From NCBI GenBank assembly GCA_016875975.1, contig VGOF01000052.1, forward strand, positions 1-8,571: 8,571 nucleotides of DNA. Direction: 5' to 3'. The number at the start of each line of letters is the position of its first letter. The first letter of the stretch is position 1. Shown one piece after another: positions 1-6,973 of the stretch. The DNA comes from Chloroflexota bacterium (lineage in GTDB: Bacteria; Chloroflexota; Dehalococcoidia; GIF9; UBA5629). Position numbers and translations under genes: made by a program. The notes below the pieces were generated by a model, which was not told where the DNA came from, made no database searches, and saw only the letters and a program-made list of their open reading frames with translations.

Positions 1-418
1 TGCGTTCCAACGGGTTATCCCCCGCGAGCAACGGGCGAACCACGGGATTAGTTGAGTAAAGGCTATCGCGAAGCAAGCGACGGTGTACCGTTTCTGGCCT
101 GGCTTCAAGGCATACCACCACACTTCGCTTGAGAAGTAGTTTACGATTGTCGGCATCCAATATGGCCCCACCCCCAGTAGCAATCACCACGTTTTTCCTG
201 AGGCACGCTTGCCTCAACACCTTGCGTTCCAGCTCCCTGAATTTGCTTTCCCCGTCCTGTTTGAATATCTCAGGGATACTCTTCCCACTCGCATTCACAA
301 TTTCGGCATCGGTATCAATGGCTGCCCAGCCCAAATGTTCAGCCACCATGGCTGCAACACTGGACTTTCCAGTAGCTGAGAAACCTATGAGTGCAATATT
401 GGCTTCGCGCTCTGCCAT
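1..418 (-). CDS. aroK: Shikimate kinase (AroK), partial, C-terminus beyond the window
   Basis: Cytoplasmic kinase that phosphorylates shikimate to shikimate-3-phosphate with ATP in the chorismate pathway. Reading the minus strand from the ATG at 418 gives 139 codons before the window ends, out of roughly 170 usual for the family. Visible motifs are the Walker A P-loop GFSATGKSS (residues 12-20), the shikimate-binding Asp in IDTD (D37), the Arg in FRELE (R61), the ATGGGA loop (80-85) and the lid-domain RPLL (128-131). The remaining C-terminal part, including the second substrate-binding Arg expected by family comparison, lies left of position 1. The start is 6 nt after the aroC stop with only a weak ribosome binding site, which suggests translational coupling to aroC. 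It is the last visible gene of the leftward operon. The motif set leaves little doubt about the family. Confidence 0.95.
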   Translation of the reverse strand, partial: MAEREANIALIGFSATGKSSVAAMVAEHLGWAAIDTDAEIVNASGKSIPEIFKQDGESKFRELERKVLRQACLRKNVVIATGGGAILDADNRKLLLKRSVVVCLEARPETVHRRLLRDSLYSTNPVVRPLLAGDNPLER

Positions 419-424
419 AGAACT

Positions 425-1582
425 TCAGGAGCCAGGAACATCCAAATAGGCACGGTAATTTGTGAGAGTCTCACGCAAATGATCACCGCCAAATTTCTCC
501 AGCATGACATCTGCCAATACAATAGCTACCATTGCCTCTCCGACGATGCCAGCATCCGGCACTACACAAATATCGCTGCGCTCATAATGTGCCTTTGCCA
601 CTTTCCCGGTGCGTAAGTCGACCGAGGGCGAGGGCTTTCCCAGAGTAGCAACAGGTTTCACCGCCGCTCGGACTATTATCGGCTGACCGTTGCTCATGCC
701 GCCTTCGATGCCACCAGCCCTATTAGTAACCCGATGCCAGGAAAATGGTCCCTCTGTGCTTGGCTCTATAATGTCGTGTGCCTGAGACCCCTTTGTTGCA
801 GCCATGGCAAATCCACCGCCGATTTCAACTCCTTTAACTGCCTGGATGCTCATCACTGCTTGTGCTATTCTTCCATCAAGTCGGTTATCCCAGTGCACAT
901 GGCTCCCTAGCCCTACAGGCACGCCATCTACAACTATCTCAAAAACTCCACCTAAAGTATCACCCTCCGCCTTAGCCCTATCAATAGCTGCGACCATCGC
1001 CTTTTCACATTTGGTGCTGGCACAACGCAATGGCGATTTCTCAACCTGCTGCCAATCGATTTCAATGTCCAGTACAGCTTGTAGCTCACCTATGCTGACC
1101 GTGTGGCTATGTATGACAACGCCAAATTGTTCAAGGAACCTCCGCGCTACTGCTCCCACTGCGACTCGCGCTGCCGTCTCGCGTGCACTTGCCCGCTCCA
1201 ATATGGGACGAATATCATCGATGTCGTATTTAATGACACCAGCAAGGTCGGCATGGCCAGGTCGTGGCATAGTCAATGGCTCTATCTGTTTACCATGGGG
1301 AGCGATACTCATTGTCTCTCGCCACTCCTCCCAAACTCTGTTCCGTATGACCAAACTGATCGGGCTCCCAATAGTGAAACCAAGGCGCACCCCAGAGACA
1401 ATCTCTGCTATATCCTGCTCGATTTTCATCCGAGAGCTACGCCCATATCCTGTTTGCCGTCTCTTCAGATGATAAGAGATGAAGTCCTCGCTCAAAGGCA
1501 ATCCTGCCACCATTCCTTCGATGATGGCCACCAGACCTTTGCCATGCGACTCACCTGCAGTCAAGAACCGTAGCTTACCCAT
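425..1582 (-). CDS. aroC: Chorismate synthase
   Basis: Cytoplasmic enzyme that converts 5-enolpyruvylshikimate-3-phosphate to chorismate by trans-1,4 elimination of phosphate. The family needs reduced FMN, and no flavin reductase domain is fused here. The protein is complete at 385 residues, within the family's usual 360-390. Conserved segments in order are TAGESHGKGL (8-17, catalytic-type His13), RRQTGYGRSSRMKIEQD (41-57), PRPGHADL (106-113, His110), RASARETAARV (130-140), the NRAGGIEGGMSNG loop (287-299), VKPVATL (308-314) and RSDICVVPDAG (335-345). The ATG at 1582 is preceded by AGGGGA about six bases upstream. It follows sppA by 27 nt and precedes aroK by 6 nt, so two shikimate-pathway enzymes are made side by side. 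Confidence 0.98.
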   Translation of the reverse strand: MGKLRFLTAGESHGKGLVAIIEGMVAGLPLSEDFISYHLKRRQTGYGRSSRMKIEQDIAEIVSGVRLGFTIGSPISLVIRNRVWEEWRETMSIAPHGKQIEPLTMPRPGHADLAGVIKYDIDDIRPILERASARETAARVAVGAVARRFLEQFGVVIHSHTVSIGELQAVLDIEIDWQQVEKSPLRCASTKCEKAMVAAIDRAKAEGDTLGGVFEIVVDGVPVGLGSHVHWDNRLDGRIAQAVMSIQAVKGVEIGGGFAMAATKGSQAHDIIEPSTEGPFSWHRVTNRAGGIEGGMSNGQPIIVRAAVKPVATLGKPSPSVDLRTGKVAKAHYERSDICVVPDAGIVGEAMVAIVLADVMLEKFGGDHLRETLTNYRAYLDVPGS

Positions 1583-1609
1583 TTCGATTCCCCTAACTAA
1601 AACGCACGA

Positions 1610-2527
1610 TTAGCGATATTCAGGTTGCGGATAAGGGTTGCTCAAAGTCTGCAGGATAATCATATTCTCTGCGCCTAACAGTTGCACCTCTAAAATCCCC
1701 TGTAATCGTTTCAGGCTCAGTCCTAGAAGCGAACTCAATAAAGATGGTGCTTCACGTCTATAGTATTCAACCCTGGGTTTATCTACACCAGCAAGCTTGC
1801 CGGCCAAGTCTATGGCAGTATCCAGCCCCCCTAACTCATCCACCAAACCTAGCTCTCTGGCTTGCTCTCCTGTATATAACTGACCTGTAGCCAGGCTCCG
1901 TACCTTCTCTACATCAAGGCCCCTGCCTTCGGCAACAGTTTGCACAAACTGCTCATAGAACTGATCAGTTATCTTCTGCATAAGCTCACGTTCCTCGGGA
2001 GTCAACTCTCGGAGACCAGCATACATGTCTTTGTACTTACCGCCTTTGAAAACATCCACATCGATGCCGAGCTTATTATATAACCCCTTGATATTGGGTA
2101 TTTGAGAGATAACGCCGATACTACCAGTTAGTGTAGCTGGCAAAGCTACTATTTTGTCGGCCTTGGATGCAATATAGTAACCTCCAGAAGCAGCTACACT
2201 GCCGAAACTGACTACTATTGGTTTATCCAGTTTTTCGATTTGAGTCAGAATCTCCTGGCAAGCAGCTGCGCTCCCGCCAGGGCTTTCGATCTGAAGGACG
2301 ACTGCCTTTACCGACCAATCAGCCCTAGCTCTATCTAACTGGCTCCTGACCAACTGTGGCGTGATGGCACTTCCGGTAAAAAACAAAAACCCACCTGCCT
2401 CGGACTGAACTGGGCCACTGAGCGGAATGACTGCCACCTTGCTCTCCACAACGTTACAGCCGGCCAGTGCAATAACTGCAAAAAACAAGAACGATATCAT
2501 GACTATATTCGATGCCCTTTTGACCAT
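1610..2527 (-). CDS. sppA: Signal peptide peptidase SppA, short form, predicted lipoprotein
   Basis: Membrane-associated serine protease of the S49 family that degrades cleaved signal peptides and other membrane-released peptides. The 305-residue protein is the short single-domain form, as in Bacillus, not the duplicated E. coli form. The N-terminus has basic residues, a hydrophobic stretch (about 8-20) and a lipobox LAGC (21-24), so it is probably cleaved before Cys24 and lipidated on the outer face of the membrane. The nucleophile should be Ser114 in VAASGGYYIAS and the general base Lys166 in GGKYKD. Their 52-residue spacing equals the Ser147/Lys199 spacing known for B. subtilis SppA. SPGGS (82-86) and TGSIGVI (134-140) are also typical. 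The ATG is preceded by a perfect AGGAGGT. The gene sits between aroE and aroC with gaps of 20 and 27 nt, and no functional link to aromatic synthesis is apparent. Confidence 0.94.
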   Translation of the reverse strand: MVKRASNIVMISFLFFAVIALAGCNVVESKVAVIPLSGPVQSEAGGFLFFTGSAITPQLVRSQLDRARADWSVKAVVLQIESPGGSAAACQEILTQIEKLDKPIVVSFGSVAASGGYYIASKADKIVALPATLTGSIGVISQIPNIKGLYNKLGIDVDVFKGGKYKDMYAGLRELTPEERELMQKITDQFYEQFVQTVAEGRGLDVEKVRSLATGQLYTGEQARELGLVDELGGLDTAIDLAGKLAGVDKPRVEYYRREAPSLLSSLLGLSLKRLQGILEVQLLGAENMIILQTLSNPYPQPEYR

Positions 2528-2532
2528 TATGT

Positions 2533-2539
2533 ACCTCCT
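2533..2539 (-). promoter_or_regulatory. Strong ribosome binding site of sppA
   Basis: On the minus strand AGGAGGT lies five bases before the sppA ATG, in the 20-nt gap after the aroE stop. It is the best anti-SD match inside the leftward operon, so sppA probably initiates independently rather than only by coupling to aroE. Confidence 0.85.
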
Positions 2540-2547
2540 GTTCTGAG

Positions 2548-3411
2548 TTATGTTGTACGCTTTCTCGCCGCGGCAAACATTATGTCAAGTGGCGCTTCCC
2601 TACCAGTCCAGATTTCAAAAGAAGCTGCCCCTTGATACACCAGCATGGGCAAACCGTTCAGAGTGCTAGCGCCTGCTTTTTTCGCTTCCCGCAACAACGG
2701 TGTCTCTGCTGGATTATACACCAAGTCATAGACCAGAGCATTCTGTGGAATCCAATCAGCAGCCAGCGGAGACTGGCTTTCATCAAGAGAGTGCCACATC
2801 CCCACGGTAGTGCAATTTACAATCAACTGAGAACTTCGTGCTGCCTCGCGCAGACGGGACGAGTGCCAGGGCATCAACAGAATTTCGGTCGTTTTACCAG
2901 CTCTAGCGATATAATCTCGTCCCTTTTTCACCAGGGCTTCAACACGCTCTACAGTTCGATTGATTATAACCAAGGAACCTACATCTTGACTCAACAAGGC
3001 AAAACAGACAGCACGAGCAGCCCCACCTGCACCTAAAATAGTAGCGCACTTACCCTTAGGGTCGAACTTCGCTTCCGTATCCAAGCTACGCAGAAAGCCT
3101 TCTACGTCTGTGTTATGGGCTTGAAGTTCTTCCTCACGGCTAACAATGGTGTTTACTGCTCCAATTTCCCTAGCACTAGCGTCAATTACGTCAACAAAAT
3201 CAAGAATCTTTTCTTTATAGGGAACTGTTACATTTGCTCCTATAACATTGGGCTGCCGCAGTTTATCCACCACCGCCCGTAACATTTTAGGTGATGTTTC
3301 CCATGCTTCATAGTGAACATCAAGATGGTAGTAGTCGAGTGCAGCCTGCTGAAAATCCGGGGATAGTGAATGTCTCAGTGGATAGCCAATAAGGCCAATG
3401 AGTTGTGTCAT
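2548..3411 (-). CDS. aroE: Shikimate dehydrogenase (NADP+), AroE type
   Basis: Reduces 3-dehydroshikimate to shikimate with NADPH, supplying the substrate of the aroK product encoded downstream. The protein is complete at 287 residues, a normal length. The N-terminal substrate domain shows GYPLRHSLSP (9-18, the SLSP shikimate-binding loop), ANVTVPYKE (59-67) with catalytic Lys66, AVNTI (85-89), and HNTDVEGF (99-106) with catalytic Asp102. The nucleotide domain shows the glycine-rich ILGAGGAARAV (125-135) and INRT (150-153), an NADP-type loop. DLVYNPAETPLL and the C-terminal YQGAASFEIW helix complete the pattern. The ATG overlaps the ruvX stop as ATGA (4 nt), a classic coupling arrangement, with no strong SD of its own. 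The conserved Lys and Asp make AroE more likely than the YdiB or Ael1 variants, although NAD versus NADP preference cannot be read with certainty. Confidence 0.97.
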   Translation of the reverse strand: MTQLIGLIGYPLRHSLSPDFQQAALDYYHLDVHYEAWETSPKMLRAVVDKLRQPNVIGANVTVPYKEKILDFVDVIDASAREIGAVNTIVSREEELQAHNTDVEGFLRSLDTEAKFDPKGKCATILGAGGAARAVCFALLSQDVGSLVIINRTVERVEALVKKGRDYIARAGKTTEILLMPWHSSRLREAARSSQLIVNCTTVGMWHSLDESQSPLAADWIPQNALVYDLVYNPAETPLLREAKKAGASTLNGLPMLVYQGAASFEIWTGREAPLDIMFAAARKRTT

Positions 3412-3830
3412 TGAGCAGAGGTCTTCAGGCTATCGAGGTAACCTTGCAGCACGAAGGCAGCCGCAGCCGCATCTGTCCTAAGCCTAGCTGTCTTTCCCCT
3501 GGTGCCAGCTGCAGCTAATAGGCGCTCTACAGCTACGGTCGACAACCGCTCGTCACGTGTCTCAATGTTGACATCGGTATGTTCTGAAAGCATGGCTACA
3601 AATGTCATCACTTTGTTGGCTTGAGCTCCAAGATTGCCATCCATGGAATATGGCAACCCGACCACGATCTTCTGCACTCGGTGTTTTTCGATGATATCCA
3701 AAATAGTAGCCACAGCCTTATCATCACTATCACGCATTATGGTAGCAAGCGGGCTAGCCAGTATCTCATCCGGGTCGCTCATAGCCACCCCGATTCGCTT
3801 ATCACCTATGTCTAGACCTAACACACGCAT
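3408..3830 (-). CDS. ruvX: RuvX/YqgF family RNase H-fold nuclease (putative pre-16S rRNA nuclease)
   Basis: Small RNase H-fold protein. E. coli YqgF is implicated in 5' maturation of 16S rRNA, and the family was earlier proposed to be a Holliday junction resolvase. With the start chosen here it has 140 residues, typical for the family. Motifs are LGLDIGDKRIGVAMSD (4-19, acidic Asp7), IVVGLPYSMDG (55-65), ETRDERLST (90-98, Glu94) and RTDAAAAAFVLQGYLD (118-133, Asp120), giving the expected three acidic positions. An upstream in-frame GTG at 3845 would overlap alaS by 8 nt. I prefer the ATG at 3830 because the family normally begins MR(I/V)LGLD, and because the AAGGTGA that spans the GTG then serves as an SD 11 nt upstream. 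The start is 7 nt after the alaS stop. A ruvX homologue also lies near alaS in Bacillus (alaS-yrzL-yrrK). Confidence 0.93.
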   Translation of the reverse strand: MRVLGLDIGDKRIGVAMSDPDEILASPLATIMRDSDDKAVATILDIIEKHRVQKIVVGLPYSMDGNLGAQANKVMTFVAMLSEHTDVNIETRDERLSTVAVERLLAAAGTRGKTARLRTDAAAAAFVLQGYLDSLKTSAQ

Positions 3831-3837
3831 AGAATCA

Positions 3838-6450
3838 TTAGTCACCTTTGCTGACCAATTTTCTTACCAGCTTCAAAGCCTCATCGATCGTACCCTTATC
3901 CCTGCCACCAGCTTGAGCCATACTTGCCTTGCCCCCACCACTACCACCAGTCACTCCTGCCACCTGTTTTACTATATCACCCGCATGAAATCCCTTTCCC
4001 AACAGGTCAGGAGTCACTACAGCTATAAATGCAGGCTTTCCATCGCAAACAGTACCCAGCACTATGACTGCACTACCAAGTTTGTCACGCAACAAATCAC
4101 ACATCTCTCTCAAAGTAGACAAGGAGGAATCGGGTACTCTGGCAGCCAACACTGTTATGCCATTTACCTTCTCTGCCTTTTGTATCAATGACTCAACCGC
4201 ATTCTGCGATAGATTCTTCTCCAGAGTTGCCAAGCGTTTACGCGCTACAGACAACTCGGCGATAAGAGCCTCAACTTTTCGTGGAGCTTCCTCAGTTGAA
4301 CCCCTCGTTTGACTTGCGATTTCTTCAAGTGCCGTCAACCGCTTCTCAAGCAAGCTATACGCCCCTCTACCAGTAAGAGCCTCGATTCTACGCAACCCAC
4401 TGCCAATACTACTTTCAGAGACAATCAAAAACAAACCGATTTCTCCCGTTGCTTTCACATGTGTCCCACCACAAAGCTCAGCACTTACCGGAGGCTGGCC
4501 TATTTCTATTACCCGAACCTTATCACCGTATTTCTCGTCAAATAGGGCAATGGCCCCTCCGCCAACAGCCTGCTTGTACGGCACATCCTCATGGCGTACT
4601 ACAGGAAGATTCTGCAATATCAAGTTGTTGACAAAACGCTGTATTTCGTCTAGCTGTTGCTTACTGATAGCCGACAGATGAGAAAAGTCAAAACGCAGGT
4701 GTCCCGGACTAACTAAAGACCCCCTTTGTTGCACATGGCCACCAAATACATGGCGCAATGCCGCCTGAAGCAAATGCGTCGCCGTGTGATTGCGTGCTAT
4801 GTCAAGACGCCTATCAATGTCTACCATCGCTTCGACGTCGTCAGCTTCAGAAACCGAACCTTTCACCACCTCCCCACAATGAATAGTTCTGCCTGCTGCG
4901 TCTCTAACAACATCAGTGACACGCACCTCACCCCCAGAGCCAACGATTCTGCCGGTATCGCCTACTTGGCCTCCCATCTCACCATAAAAAGGCGTACGGT
5001 CGAGAACGAGGGTTACTCTTTTGCCACTGCCATCAGAACCCCGCATTGACACCTTGCTTACCTTTGCTCGTGCGGTTAACTGATCGTACCCCACAAACTC
5101 AACTTCCAACCCCATCATCGGCGAAACCAATCCCTCGTGATTCGTAGTGAATTTATGACTGGACCTCGCTCTCTCCCGTTGCTTCTCTATCGCATCCTCA
5201 AAGCCACGGATATCCACCTTTAATCCCTTCGTACCAGCAATATCAGCAGTCAACTCAGCAGGAAAGCCGTATGTATCCCAGAGCCTAAAAACCTCTTCGC
5301 CCGAGATAAAATCCCGCCCTTGCCTGACGGCTTCCGCGGCAGTTCTATCAACCAAATTGATTCCAGCATCCAGGGTGCTGAGGAACTTTTGTTCTTCTAT
5401 TTTGACTATTTCCTCTATGAGATTTTCGTTTTTCGCTAGTTCGGGATACACATGCCTCATCTTCTTAATCACCACACCACACACCTGACTTAAAAACATA
5501 TCTTCTATGCCCAATTTCCTGCCAAAGAAACTTGCTCTGCGCAAGATGCGCCGCAATACGTATCCCCGCCCCTCATTGGATGGCAAAACACCATCAGCAA
5601 TGAGAAAGGCGATTCCCCTACTGTGTTCGCTTGCTACCCTGATTGCGTGGTCGACAGCACTATCCTTTCCATATTTCTTGCTCGCTAAGCTGCAGATTTT
5701 GTCTCGAATAGGTAGGAAAAGGTCAGTATCATAGACCGAGGCTACTCCCTGCATGACGGCTGATATTCTCTCCAGCCCCATTCCAGTGTCAATATTCGGT
5801 TTTGGCAGCTTCGTGCGTTTACCATCACGCTCTTGATTGTACTCCATGAACACCAAGTTCCAGACCTCAGAAAAACGATTGCAATCGCAGGCAGGACTAC
5901 ATTCAGGTCTACCACATCCTATCTCCCCTCCAAAATCATAATGGATCTCGCTACAAGGGCCACAAGGGCCAGAATCACCGGCCGGACCCCAGAAATTGTC
6001 CCTCTCGCCTAACCGTACAATACGCTCGGTAGGGAAATCTATTTCCCGCCAATGCTCAAAGGCTTCGTCATCGTCGAGAAATACGGTCACCCAGAGCTTA
6101 TCTGGGTTTATTCTCAGCCGTTGTGTAACAAATTCCCAACCCCAAGCAATTGCCTCTTTTTTGAAATAATCGCCCACGCTAAAGTTACCAAGCATCTCGA
6201 AGAAAGTGAGGTGCTTGGCATCGCCCACAGAATCGATGTCGGTAGTGCGAAAGCACTTCTGACACGAAGCCAAACGCGAGCTAGGAGCAGTAGCCAAGCC
6301 CAGAAAGTAAGGTTTGACCTGTACCATGCCAGCAGTAGTCAACAGCATTGTAGGGTCGCCATGAGGAATTAAAGAGGAGCTGGGAATGACTTTGTGCTGT
6401 TTTTCCTCAAAAAAGTGTAGGAATAGTTCCCTAATCTGGTCGCTGGTCAA
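3838..6450 (-). CDS. alaS: Alanyl-tRNA synthetase, full length, TTG start
   Basis: Charges tRNA-Ala with alanine in the cytoplasm and clears mischarged Ser/Gly. It is complete at 870 residues with all standard modules. The class II catalytic core has TTAGMVQVKPYF (38-49), CFRTTDIDSVGDAKH (66-80), TFFEMLGNFS (82-91), GPAGDSGPCGPCSE (155-168) and DTGMGLERI (221-229). A cysteine cluster around CSPACDC (184-190) lies in the core. The tRNA-recognition region includes RGYVLRRILRRA (295-306). The editing domain has the zinc-type HTATH (555-559) and CGGTH (660-664). The C-terminal DHHA1/C-Ala region ends with GGSGGGKASMAQAGG (835-849). The TTG start is supported by GGAGGTGA seven bases upstream and by the typical SDQIRELFL N-terminus; no ATG occurs before the conserved core. 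It is the first gene of the leftward operon. Confidence 0.98.
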   Translation of the reverse strand: MTSDQIRELFLHFFEEKQHKVIPSSSLIPHGDPTMLLTTAGMVQVKPYFLGLATAPSSRLASCQKCFRTTDIDSVGDAKHLTFFEMLGNFSVGDYFKKEAIAWGWEFVTQRLRINPDKLWVTVFLDDDEAFEHWREIDFPTERIVRLGERDNFWGPAGDSGPCGPCSEIHYDFGGEIGCGRPECSPACDCNRFSEVWNLVFMEYNQERDGKRTKLPKPNIDTGMGLERISAVMQGVASVYDTDLFLPIRDKICSLASKKYGKDSAVDHAIRVASEHSRGIAFLIADGVLPSNEGRGYVLRRILRRASFFGRKLGIEDMFLSQVCGVVIKKMRHVYPELAKNENLIEEIVKIEEQKFLSTLDAGINLVDRTAAEAVRQGRDFISGEEVFRLWDTYGFPAELTADIAGTKGLKVDIRGFEDAIEKQRERARSSHKFTTNHEGLVSPMMGLEVEFVGYDQLTARAKVSKVSMRGSDGSGKRVTLVLDRTPFYGEMGGQVGDTGRIVGSGGEVRVTDVVRDAAGRTIHCGEVVKGSVSEADDVEAMVDIDRRLDIARNHTATHLLQAALRHVFGGHVQQRGSLVSPGHLRFDFSHLSAISKQQLDEIQRFVNNLILQNLPVVRHEDVPYKQAVGGGAIALFDEKYGDKVRVIEIGQPPVSAELCGGTHVKATGEIGLFLIVSESSIGSGLRRIEALTGRGAYSLLEKRLTALEEIASQTRGSTEEAPRKVEALIAELSVARKRLATLEKNLSQNAVESLIQKAEKVNGITVLAARVPDSSLSTLREMCDLLRDKLGSAVIVLGTVCDGKPAFIAVVTPDLLGKGFHAGDIVKQVAGVTGGSGGGKASMAQAGGRDKGTIDEALKLVRKLVSKGD

Positions 6451-6457
6451 GTAACTG

Positions 6458-6465
6458 TCACCTCC
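6458..6465 (-). promoter_or_regulatory. Ribosome binding site that fixes the alaS TTG start
   Basis: GGAGGTGA on the minus strand is an eight-base anti-SD match, seven bases before the TTG at 6450. It supports that rare start codon. It probably compensates for weak TTG initiation. Confidence 0.88.
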
Positions 6466-6470
6466 AAGGG

Positions 6471-6500
6471 ATTTTAATGAAGTATGGCCGACGGTGTCAA
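6471..6500 (-). promoter_or_regulatory. Predicted promoter of the alaS operon
   Basis: The minus strand has a perfect -35 TTGACA (6500-6495), an 18-base spacer and a -10 TAAAAT (6476-6471). The predicted transcription start, around 6463-6466, falls at the edge of the Shine-Dalgarno sequence, so the leader would be only about 13-16 nt. There is no room for a T-box or attenuator. Confidence is limited by the long spacer and tight start; a weaker -10 (CATACT, 6486-6481) lacks a good -35. Confidence 0.6.
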
Positions 6501-6546
6501 TCAGACTGCTTCGGTTTCCAGCTTACTATGATGCCTAGCTCTCAGC

Positions 6547-6576
6547 TTCACCGTCAGCCTTTTTTTGTGCTACAAT
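6547..6576 (+). promoter_or_regulatory. Predicted promoter of the fmdB-thiE unit
   Basis: The plus strand has a -35-like TTCACC (6547-6552), an 18-base spacer containing a T run, and an extended -10 TGCTACAAT (TG at 6568-6569, TACAAT at 6571-6576). Transcription would begin near 6583, giving a leader of about 17 nt that carries the GAGGT ribosome binding site (6588-6592). The extended -10 offsets the imperfect -35. Confidence 0.6.
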
Positions 6577-6599
6577 TCGAATCAATCGAGGTAGTAATT

Positions 6600-6968
6600 A
6601 TGCCCATCTATGAATATATGTGCCATGGTTGCCAACATAAGGTTACATTATACCTGCAAACGCACTCCACGTCTCCTCCACCATGCCCACAATGTGGCAA
6701 TAACACCCTGGACCGCGTTTTTTCTACTTTCGCAGTGCGTAAAACCCACAAAGATGTCTATGATAGCATCCTCTCCAACAACCAGCTTACACGGGGAATG
6801 ATGAGAAATGACCCGAAGGCTTTGGCGGAGTGGAACAGACGGATGAGCCAGGGCGAGCCAGTGGCACCTGAATACGAAGAGACGGTCGAAAGAATGGACA
6901 GAGGTGAAATGCCCCCCCTGCAAATGGCAGGAACTGGCTCTCCTGTCGAAGAATCAAACACTGAGTGA
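6600..6968 (+). CDS. FmdB-family zinc-ribbon protein, copy 1
   Basis: Small 122-residue protein of the FmdB family (CxxC...CxxC zinc ribbon), named after a proposed regulator of formamidase in Methylophilus. The molecular function of most members is unknown. It begins with the family-typical MPIYEYMC and has zinc ligands Cys8/Cys11 and Cys29/Cys32. A Ser/Thr segment, RVFSTFAVRKT, follows the ribbon. The C-terminal half is hydrophilic, rich in Glu, Arg and Pro, and looks poorly ordered. The reading frame stays open upstream to an ATG at 6477, but that extension lacks family similarity and runs through the promoter. The ATG at 6600 has GAGGT seven bases upstream. It is the first gene of the rightward unit and is followed immediately by a paralogue. 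A DNA- or RNA-binding role is only a guess. Confidence 0.9.
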   Translation: MPIYEYMCHGCQHKVTLYLQTHSTSPPPCPQCGNNTLDRVFSTFAVRKTHKDVYDSILSNNQLTRGMMRNDPKALAEWNRRMSQGEPVAPEYEETVERMDRGEMPPLQMAGTGSPVEESNTE

Positions 6969-6973
6969 CTGTT

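Noticed and set aside
129..449. Plus-strand open frame opposite the start of aroK
   Set aside because: The minus strand encodes the shikimate kinase P-loop and substrate motifs over the same bases; the plus frame is a shadow.
804..1472. Long plus-strand open frame (222 codons) opposite aroC
   Set aside because: It is wholly antisense to a complete aroC with full motifs, has no recognisable domain, and is low-complexity Ser/Thr/Pro-rich as expected for a shadow frame.
3634..4191. Plus-strand open frame (185 codons) across ruvX and the end of alaS
   Set aside because: It lies antisense to two recognised genes and has no supporting domain.
6537..6566. AGCT-CTC-AGCT short inverted repeat and the following T run as an operator or terminator
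   Set aside because: The repeat is only four bases per arm, the T run is not preceded by a stable GC-rich stem, and it sits inside the predicted promoter spacer.
6477..6599. N-terminal extension of the first FmdB protein from an ATG at 6477
   Set aside because: FmdB proteins begin at MPIYEY; the extension crosses both predicted promoters and lacks similarity to the family.
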